Origin: Pacificispira sp002696645
Lineage (GTDB): Bacteria; Pseudomonadota; Alphaproteobacteria; UBA8366; Aestuariispiraceae
Direction: 5' to 3'
DNA: 64,000 nt
NCBI RefSeq assembly: GCF_048892425.1
Contig: NZ_JBLZHU010000001.1
Location: 372,001 to 436,000 of the forward strand
The position numbers and the translations under genes are program-made. The notes under the pieces were generated by a model. The model searched no databases. It saw only the letters and a program-made list of their open reading frames with translations, and was not told where the DNA came from. The stretch's first letter is position 1; every line of letters begins with the position of its first letter. Below, piece by piece: positions 58,610-64,000 of the stretch.

Positions 58610-59842
58610 CTAAAGATTACCGCCCGCGGGTTCCAGAAAGGGCGGTGGGTCGGTAAAATCGACGCTTGGAATATTCAACAGCGGGTCATTGGCATCGGAT
58701 AATTCCAGAGACAGCCCTGTTAAAACCCCCTGATTTCCAGTGTCCAATCCAGTAGAGGCAATGTCGGAATTGTCTTGGGAGGTATCTTCCCCAATGGCGT
58801 CAGGGTCTTCTGTCGTCATGGCGGCATTTGTGTCCTGCATCGGCTGCTCTAGCTCTGGCAGGGGTTCCAGTGACGCTGTGTCTTGCGATGGCTCCAGGGA
58901 AGATGTTGGCGCCGGATCAAGCGGGGACAACGGCTCTAGCGGTGCCAATGGGTCCAAGGGCGAGGGAGAGTCCAGTGGCGCCAATGGCTCCAGCGGTGTG
59001 GAAGGGTTCAGTGTAGCATTTGGATCAAAGGTCTGAGATTCTGGAATACCATTATCCTGTGACGGCGGGGTCAAAGGATCCAAAATTGCCCCAGGATCCA
59101 ATGTTTCCCCTGTTGAAGAACCACCCAATTCATTGTCTGTAATGGGGGCGGATGCTTCCGGTGCGTCTGCGGGCATAACGCCATCATTCAACATCGCCAG
59201 ATACAGGCGATCCGCTGAACCGGCGGCGCAATCCTGGCATACGGTCAGATTATCGGCCCCTGGACCATTTGTGACGCCAATAATGTCCCCATCAGGGGCT
59301 ATCATGGTCTGGCGCCAGTTGCCGCGTGCAATCGTATAGCCGTTGATCATTTTCTCATAGATCATGGCCGGGGCGGGGGTTAGGACACCTTGATCATCAA
59401 TCTTGAATCCGGCGGCGACAACGGTCGCGCCAATTGGCATGTTGCGGTCCATCCATACGGTTTTTTCCTCACCCACAGCGCGGTCATTGCCATAAACGAC
59501 AAGATACTGATCGCCTACCTGATCATAGATGAAGGGATAATCGCTGGCGCGTTCCCAGTTTCCAAAGGTCTTGGCAATAATATGTTTGGACTGGGCATAG
59601 CCTGCCAGCAAGCGCTCTTCAAAGCAGTCATAGGCCGCTTCCAATTGCTCTTTTCCAGGGGTGGCCGCCGGGCTGCCATCTTCTGCCTTAGTGGGCGCTA
59701 CACTGCAGGGGGGAGGGGTGTTTTCGCCAGCCACCTCATCGGCAATTGCCGTTGTAGCCGAAAGGCTAATCACAGATGCCAGCGCCGCAATCGCCAGTGT
59801 ATGACATGATTTTAATGCCACGCTATTGATTCCTTTTCCCAT
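58610..59842 (-). CDS. Secreted P460-like protein with degenerate heme motif and Pro/Leu/Asp repeats
   Basis: A protein of about 410 residues with a signal peptide (hydrophobic stretch at about residues 14-34, ending near Ala-Ile-Ala). Residues about 60-215 resemble the cytochrome P460 fold: Val-Val-Tyr-Gly-Asn-Asp, Pro-Ile-Gly-Ala-Thr-Val-Val-Ala-Ala-Gly-Phe, Glu-Lys-Met, Gly-Asn-Trp-Arg, then Cys202-Gln-Asp-Cys205-Ala206 where family members have the heme-attaching CxxCH. The second half is low-complexity, with repeated Leu-Asp/Glu-Pro-Leu-(Ala/Ser)-Pro-Leu units (about residues 280-325), as in the tail of the TolC-like protein at 10086. I chose ATG 59842; an in-frame ATG at 59896 would add 18 residues. 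The domain assignment is by eye and only moderately sure. Confidence 0.6.
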   Translation of the reverse strand: MGKGINSVALKSCHTLAIAALASVISLSATTAIADEVAGENTPPPCSVAPTKAEDGSPAATPGKEQLEAAYDCFEERLLAGYAQSKHIIAKTFGNWERASDYPFIYDQVGDQYLVVYGNDRAVGEEKTVWMDRNMPIGATVVAAGFKIDDQGVLTPAPAMIYEKMINGYTIARGNWRQTMIAPDGDIIGVTNGPGADNLTVCQDCAAGSADRLYLAMLNDGVMPADAPEASAPITDNELGGSSTGETLDPGAILDPLTPPSQDNGIPESQTFDPNATLNPSTPLEPLAPLDSPSPLDPLAPLEPLSPLDPAPTSSLEPSQDTASLEPLPELEQPMQDTNAAMTTEDPDAIGEDTSQDNSDIASTGLDTGNQGVLTGLSLELSDANDPLLNIPSVDFTDPPPFLEPAGGNL

Positions 59843-59909
59843 CTCACACAATCCTGCGACTATTTTTAGGCCGATTCTATCCAGTTTCGGAAGCATTTTC
59901 GGACAATCG

Positions 59910-60281
59910 TCACAGCTTTCTTTTTAGCCCGGCTAAGGCGATGGTCAGCCATCCAATAATCAAGCTTAATCCCCCGATCGGGGCGGCGGCACCTGCGGCC
60001 CGAAAATCCAGAAAAGCCAGAGCCAAAAGACTGCCGCAAAAAACCAGCGTGCCAAATGTGAACAGGCCCGCCGCCAGTGCCAGCATGCGCGTGGTTTGGT
60101 GTCTCAGGGCAATCGCGCAGCCGAAAATTGCAACGGCATGGATCAGCATATACCGGCTGGCGGTTTCCACCCAATCGACGGCTTTATCCGTCACCATAGT
60201 ATCCAGGCCATGGGCGGCCCAGGCACCCAAACCAACAGCCAATGCGCCAAATACGCCCGCGAAAATTAAAAATAGACGCAT
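59910..60281 (-). CDS. DUF423 family membrane protein
   Basis: A 123-residue inner-membrane protein with four hydrophobic helices, of the DUF423 (YgdD-like) family of unknown function. Family features are the N-terminal Phe-Gly-Ala-Leu-Ala-Val-Gly-Leu-Gly-Ala-Trp-Ala-Ala-His-Gly-Leu, the central Trp-Val-Glu-Thr-Ala-Ser-Arg-Tyr-Met-Leu-Ile-His-Ala and the late Ala-Pro-Ile-Gly-Gly. Length is normal. It is 67 bp upstream of the P460-like gene start on the same strand, and the terminator of the preceding gene lies just upstream, so it probably heads its own transcript. Confidence 0.9.
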   Translation of the reverse strand: MRLFLIFAGVFGALAVGLGAWAAHGLDTMVTDKAVDWVETASRYMLIHAVAIFGCAIALRHQTTRMLALAAGLFTFGTLVFCGSLLALAFLDFRAAGAAAPIGGLSLIIGWLTIALAGLKRKL

Positions 60282-60327
60282 AAGGTACTTCCTTTGAAAA
60301 GGCTGCGCGTATTACGTAGAAAAGCAT

Positions 60328-60349
60328 TGAGCCCGCCAAGGCGGGCTCA
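60328..60349 (-). terminator. Terminator of the small Gln-rich gene
   Basis: TGAGCCCGCC (60328-60337) and GGCGGGCTCA (60340-60349) are perfect 10-bp arms separated by two bases; in RNA the inner pair opens to form the loop. On the minus strand the stem is followed by a short T-rich stretch (60325-60320). It lies 53 bp after the stop of the gene at 60403-60882. Confidence 0.8.
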
Positions 60350-60402
60350 AGACAGTATAAAAAGGAGTATCCCTGGGTCCAGGGAATACTGGGGAATTAC
60401 GA

Positions 60403-60882
60403 TCAGGCGTATTGATCAACAACCTGCCCAAGGGCACGTGTCTGCTCCGACTGGGTGTTCTGGTTGCCGTTCACCGTTGCTGTGGACTCTTCGTTTCGTG
60501 TCGTCTGGTTCGTTGCCCCAACACCGGTTGCCGACGCGATCTGTGTCACAGCCTCTGTGTCCGTCGCGGCATCCACTGTGGCGTCGTCATTGGCCGCCTG
60601 GGCAGCGTCCTGAGCCTGTGTCAGGTAATCCTGCGCGGCATTGCTCAGCGTTACTGTGTCGGTATCATCTTCTTGCTGAGACTGCTGGGATGCTTGCTGT
60701 TGCGTGTCTGTTTCCGCAGCGCGCAACTGGTCTTCAGCTTCGACATCATCAACGGCGGGTTGCTGTTGAAGCTCTTCCTGACGTGCCCGTTCGTCGGCGC
60801 GGCGCTGGGCTGCGGCCTCCGGGTCGAACGTGCTGCGCGTAACTGCGGGGTTAAATCCGCCAATACCACCGATGTCGGCCAT
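60403..60882 (-). CDS. Small Gln/Ala/Asp-rich protein of unknown function
   Basis: A 159-residue hydrophilic protein that I do not recognise. It begins Met-Ala-Asp-Ile-Gly-Gly-Ile-Gly-Gly-Phe-Asn-Pro, has a charged helix-like part rich in Arg and Glu (residues 20-50), then long stretches of Gln, Asp, Ala and Thr, and no Cys or membrane segment. Composition suggests a largely disordered cytosolic or exported protein. ATG 60882 has an AAAGGA ribosome binding site; an ATG at 60936 is in frame but less likely. A good terminator follows, and its codon use is like that of its neighbours, which supports it as a real gene. The upstream 180 bp before the peptide transporter genes hold nothing recognisable. 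Confidence 0.65.
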   Translation of the reverse strand: MADIGGIGGFNPAVTRSTFDPEAAAQRRADERARQEELQQQPAVDDVEAEDQLRAAETDTQQQASQQSQQEDDTDTVTLSNAAQDYLTQAQDAAQAANDDATVDAATDTEAVTQIASATGVGATNQTTRNEESTATVNGNQNTQSEQTRALGQVVDQYA

Positions 60883-61061
60883 ACCGTCATCCTTTCTTTT
60901 CTCGATGCTGGGGAAAGACGCCCCCGTATTCTGCACCCATATAAATTCGCCGGTTCTTCGGTCGAATAGATACTTATCTGCCTTAATATAGTCAGTTTCG
61001 CCAGGTTCCGCAACATATGGATGACATTTGATCTAATTTTGGTCTTATAGGGGGGTAGGCT

Positions 61062-61964
61062 TTATCGGCGATGTTGTTTCGGGTCCAGGGCGTCTTGTAA
61101 TCCATCGCCCAGAAAATTGAAGGCGATGACGGTTACAAAGATCGCTAATCCCGGCCAAAGCGCCAGATTTGGGCTGTCCCAGATGTAATCCTGTGCGTTG
61201 GTCAGCATCGTCCCCCAACTGGGTGTCGGCGGGCGAATGCCAAGGCCAAGAAAGCTGAGGACGCTTTCCAGCAGGATGATATTCCCGATCGACAAAGTCG
61301 TTGCGATAACGATGGATGCCTGGACATTGGGAAAGATATGCCGTCGCATGATGGCAAATGGGGTTGCCCCTTGTGCTCGGGCGGCGACGACAAATTCCCG
61401 TTGCTTCAGGCTTAGAGTCTCCGCCCGGACCAGCCGTGCCACGGTTGGCCAGGCGACCAGAGAGATAATCATAACAAGGCGCATCAACCCGGACCCGTCG
61501 GTAAACGCGCCCAACCCGATCTTATTGAAATCCAGTGCGGACAGGACGATCAGCAGCGGCAGAAGTGGCAGGGCGATCACCCCATCGGTCAAGCGCATCA
61601 ACAGGCTGTCTAGCCATCCGCCGAAGTAGCCAGCACAAATGCCAATGATGCTGCCCAGTATGGCGGCGGTCAGGGCGGTGATTAGGCCGACAGTCAGGGA
61701 GGCCTGGCTGCCCAGGATTAAACGGGCCAACACGTCGCGTCCAAGCTCGTCCGTGCCCAGGGGATGGCCGGGATCAGGTGGTCCTTTCAGATTGAAGAGG
61801 TCCGTTTCAAATCCATCCAGGTCCAGCAACGCCAGAAGATGCTGACCCGCCAGAGCGGTCAGAACCAGCAGGATCAGGACAATAAGGGATAGAACAGCCA
61901 TCCGGTTGCGCAGGAAGTTTCCCCGGATCCTTTGCGCACGACGCAGGGGGGTAGGGTGCGTCAT
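61062..61964 (-). CDS. Peptide/nickel-type ABC transporter permease (DppC/OppC)
   Basis: A 300-residue inner-membrane permease of an oligopeptide-type importer. The N-terminus has Arg-Arg-Ala-Gln-Arg-Ile-Arg-Gly-Asn-Phe-Leu-Arg-Asn-Arg before the first helix, as in OppC/DppC; Pro-Leu-Gly-Thr-Asp-Glu-Leu-Gly-Arg-Asp and the ATPase-contact loop Ala-Arg-Ala-Gln-Gly-Ala-Thr are present. Its ATG overlaps the stop of the DppB-type gene by four bases. No ATPase genes (DppD/F) are in view; they may lie elsewhere, since the + side beyond 61062 holds unrelated genes. Confidence 0.92.
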   Translation of the reverse strand: MTHPTPLRRAQRIRGNFLRNRMAVLSLIVLILLVLTALAGQHLLALLDLDGFETDLFNLKGPPDPGHPLGTDELGRDVLARLILGSQASLTVGLITALTAAILGSIIGICAGYFGGWLDSLLMRLTDGVIALPLLPLLIVLSALDFNKIGLGAFTDGSGLMRLVMIISLVAWPTVARLVRAETLSLKQREFVVAARAQGATPFAIMRRHIFPNVQASIVIATTLSIGNIILLESVLSFLGLGIRPPTPSWGTMLTNAQDYIWDSPNLALWPGLAIFVTVIAFNFLGDGLQDALDPKQHRR

Positions 61965-62929
61965 CTGCCATTCCCCCGGTCCTGCAGCGCGATACGCGGA
62001 TCCAGCACGGCGTATGCGATATCTGCCAGAATACTGCCCGCCAATGTGAAAGCGGTCGCGACCATCAAACCGACCAGTGCCAGATTGAAGTCATTGCCCA
62101 TCACGGCCTCGTAAATCATACGACCCATGCCAGACCACCCGAAAATCGTTTCGGTGATCAGCGCACCGGAAAACAATGTACCAAAACTAAGCGCAATCAC
62201 GGTGATCAGGGGCAGCAGCGCATTGCGCAGGGCGTGATCAAATAGCTGGCGCGCCGGATTGGCCCCTTTTGCCCTGGCAGTGCGCATATAATCCTGACCC
62301 AGGGATTGCAGCATCGCACCGCGCATGAAGCGGGTGAAGCCGCCAATGGATGCCAGGCTGAGCGCGGCGACGGGCAAAAGCATGTGGCGCAGATGGTCCA
62401 AACCGCTATCGCCGCTTTCGGCCATTCCGCCAGCGGGAATCCAGGCGACCGGCACAGCGATATAGGCGATCAGCAACAGGGCCAGCCAGAAGGGGGGGAC
62501 TGAAATCCCGGCAAAGCAGATCAGATTGATGGCATAATCTGTCAGGCGATTATGTCGGGCCGCCGCCCATACGCCCAATGGGATCGCCAAAGCCAGGGCC
62601 ACAAGGGTGCTGATCCCCAGCAATTGAAATGTTGCCCAAAGGCGCGGCATCAGCACGTCACCGACCGGTTGCTGATACAGTCTGGAATATCCGAAATCCC
62701 CCTGCAATGCACCTGCCAGCCAACTGGCATATCGTGCCAGGACTGGGCGATCCAGATCATAGCGCGCCCGCAATCTTTCGGCGTCCGCCGCCGTCATTTC
62801 TGGATTGGCGGAAAACATCAGATCAATGGGGTCACCTGGCATCAAACCGATCAACCCGTAGCTTGCAAAGGACACGACCAGCAGCACAAGAAAACTGTGG
62901 ATCAAACGATGGGTGAGGTAGTGGATCAT
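61961..62929 (-). CDS. Peptide/nickel-type ABC transporter permease (DppB/OppB)
   Basis: A 322-residue inner-membrane permease, partner of the DppC-type gene. Typical DppB features: the N-terminal helix ending Phe-Ala-Ser-Tyr-Gly-Leu, Met-Pro-Gly-Asp-Pro-Ile-Asp at the first loop, Leu-Asp-Arg-Pro-Val, and Tyr-Met-Arg-Thr-Ala-Arg-Ala-Lys-Gly in the ATPase-contact loop. I chose the ATG at 62929; the in-frame ATG at 62974 adds 15 residues that overlap the binding-protein gene and lack conservation. The binding-protein gene ends 19 bp upstream. Confidence 0.93.
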   Translation of the reverse strand: MIHYLTHRLIHSFLVLLVVSFASYGLIGLMPGDPIDLMFSANPEMTAADAERLRARYDLDRPVLARYASWLAGALQGDFGYSRLYQQPVGDVLMPRLWATFQLLGISTLVALALAIPLGVWAAARHNRLTDYAINLICFAGISVPPFWLALLLIAYIAVPVAWIPAGGMAESGDSGLDHLRHMLLPVAALSLASIGGFTRFMRGAMLQSLGQDYMRTARAKGANPARQLFDHALRNALLPLITVIALSFGTLFSGALITETIFGWSGMGRMIYEAVMGNDFNLALVGLMVATAFTLAGSILADIAYAVLDPRIALQDRGNGR

Positions 62930-62948
62930 CGGTGTCGGGTGGCTTGGG

Positions 62949-64000
62949 TCACGGTGACAGATGCCAATCTTCAACCCATAACGGGGAGGGGAACTGATGG
63001 CCCGTCGGTGTCAGACCCGACAGGCTTTTTGGCAGGATATAGGTGTCGGACCGGAAATACAGCGGCAGAACGGGAAGATCGGTGACATACAGCTGTTGCA
63101 TCCGTCTCCACAACTGCTCCTGTCTGGCTTCTTCGCAGTCAAATTCCAGGCCATTGATGATCTCATCCATTTCAGGACTGTCATAGCCTGGGTAATTCTG
63201 ACCAGCCCAGGCATTGGCCTCCCGCGGGATCTCCTGGGAATGCAATGTCGTGCGGGGGACGGATTCCGGTGCGCTCATCCAGGCATACATCGCCATGGCG
63301 GGATATTTACGCTTTGAAATCGTGTCCCCAAACAGCACGCGTGGGGGCTCGTTTTCGATACGGATATCGATACCGATCTGCTTCCATTGATTTTGCAGAA
63401 CCTGCTGTACCAATTCGCGCGATTTGTTCCCGGCGGTGGTTTGCAGGGTCAGTGTCAGGGCATCGTCCCCCTTGTACCGAATGCCATCAGCGCCCAGTGT
63501 CCAGCCCGCCTGGTCCAAGAGATCCGCAGCCTTTTCCGGGTCATAGGCATAGTGTGGAATGTCAGGATCATACCGGATATCCAACGGATTGACGTTGCTT
63601 TGTGCGACAGGCTGCTTGCCCTTGAACAAGCGTTTGGTGATCAGGGATCGGTCAATACCATACAGCAATGCCTGGCGTACGCGTACGTCCTTCAGGATTG
63701 GATTGTCCAAGTTCAAATCAATATGCTCATAGACTAGGCTGGGCTTGTAGATGATCTGGTAGTCATCGCCATAGCGTTCCTGGAAGGCCAGCGCCTGATC
63801 GACAGACAGGCCTAACTCCCCAGCGATCATGTCAATATCGCCCGCCAGCAGATTGGCTGTCAGGGCGGCGGTGTTTTCAATCGCCCGTATTTCGATTTCA
63901 TCAAAGTACGGGGGCTTTCCCCACCATTCCGGGTTCCGCTGCAGCAGGATGCTTTGGCCAGGTGTGACCCGGGCGATGCGATAGGGGCCATACCATAGGC
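62949..64000 (-). CDS. Peptide-binding ABC transporter protein (family 5), 5' end outside window
   Basis: Reading on the minus strand, the frame is open from the window edge (64000) to the stop at 62949; about 350 residues are visible and the N-terminus with the signal peptide is missing. The protein is a periplasmic family 5 substrate-binding protein (DppA/OppA type), shown by the visible Gly-Pro-Tyr-Arg-Ile, then Leu-Gln-Arg-Asn-Pro-Glu-Trp-Trp-Gly-Lys-Pro-Pro-Tyr, Asp-Val-Arg-Val-Arg-Gln-Ala-Leu-Leu-Tyr-Gly-Ile-Asp-Arg and Leu-Pro-Val-Leu-Pro-Leu-Tyr. The first in-window Met (63830) is internal. Substrate may be a peptide, opine or nickel chelate. It precedes the two permeases in one operon. 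Confidence 0.92.
   Translation of the reverse strand, partial: LWYGPYRIARVTPGQSILLQRNPEWWGKPPYFDEIEIRAIENTAALTANLLAGDIDMIAGELGLSVDQALAFQERYGDDYQIIYKPSLVYEHIDLNLDNPILKDVRVRQALLYGIDRSLITKRLFKGKQPVAQSNVNPLDIRYDPDIPHYAYDPEKAADLLDQAGWTLGADGIRYKGDDALTLTLQTTAGNKSRELVQQVLQNQWKQIGIDIRIENEPPRVLFGDTISKRKYPAMAMYAWMSAPESVPRTTLHSQEIPREANAWAGQNYPGYDSPEMDEIINGLEFDCEEARQEQLWRRMQQLYVTDLPVLPLYFRSDTYILPKSLSGLTPTGHQFPSPLWVEDWHLSP

Overview
The window is a chromosomal stretch of an alphaproteobacterium, probably a marine Rhodospirillales-like lineage. This is inferred from the gene set (DUF1244 protein, YbdK-type ligase beside an N-formylglutamate amidohydrolase, TAXI-type TRAP transport, a STAS-fused MlaE system, a BKACE enzyme) and from moderately GC-rich coding sequence. 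No rRNA, tRNA, CRISPR array, phage gene or transposase gene was seen. One short non-coding transposable element is present.

Layout. 1-9.5 kb is housekeeping and transport: the end of an MFS transporter, a DUF1244 protein, a 264-bp MITE-like element with perfect 28-bp terminal inverted repeats, a YbdK-type ligase, an N-formylglutamate amidohydrolase, a small helix-turn-helix protein of unknown role, a FadR-type regulator, an MFS exporter, a PilZ protein, and a leftward polar amino acid ABC operon (ATPase, binding protein, two permeases) with a terminator-like hairpin between binding protein and permeases.

10-45 kb is dominated by a type I secretion (T1SS) adhesin locus on the + strand: a TolC-like outer membrane protein with an unusual Asp/Pro/Leu-repeat tail, a 27.8-kb gene for a 9,256-residue RTX adhesin, a strong terminator, then an ABC exporter with a C39-like domain and a long extra N-terminus, a HlyD/LapC-type adaptor, and an amidase whose start codon overlaps the adaptor stop codon. 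The adhesin has a duplicated N-terminal module, a polyproline tract, about 25 DUF5801-like repeats alternating with VCBS-like domains, several RTX calcium-binding blocks, sugar-binding-like beta domains, two DUF4114 domains (the second apparently split by a LamG-like domain), a C-terminal secretion signal and an EF-hand. Parts of the repeat array are nearly identical in DNA (three 543-bp copies, and an A-B-B'-A' arrangement), pointing to recent duplication or gene conversion. Neither LapD nor LapG is in the window.

46-58.6 kb carries apt (leftward), then a rightward Mla-type lipid transport operon (STAS-MlaE, MlaF, long MlaD, lipoprotein), a class III aminotransferase, a BKACE enzyme, two TAXI-type solute-binding proteins, a fused TRAP permease and a universal stress protein. 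The catabolic enzymes and the TRAP system probably take up and degrade an amino or keto acid that cannot be named from sequence. A strong terminator separates the second binding protein from the permease.

58.6-64 kb is leftward: a secreted protein with a cytochrome P460-like domain whose heme motif reads CxxCA instead of CxxCH and which carries the same Leu-Asp-Pro-Leu-Ala-Pro-Leu repeat as the TolC-like protein; a DUF423 membrane protein; a small Gln/Ala-rich protein; and a peptide/nickel-type ABC system (DppC, DppB and the cut-off binding protein).
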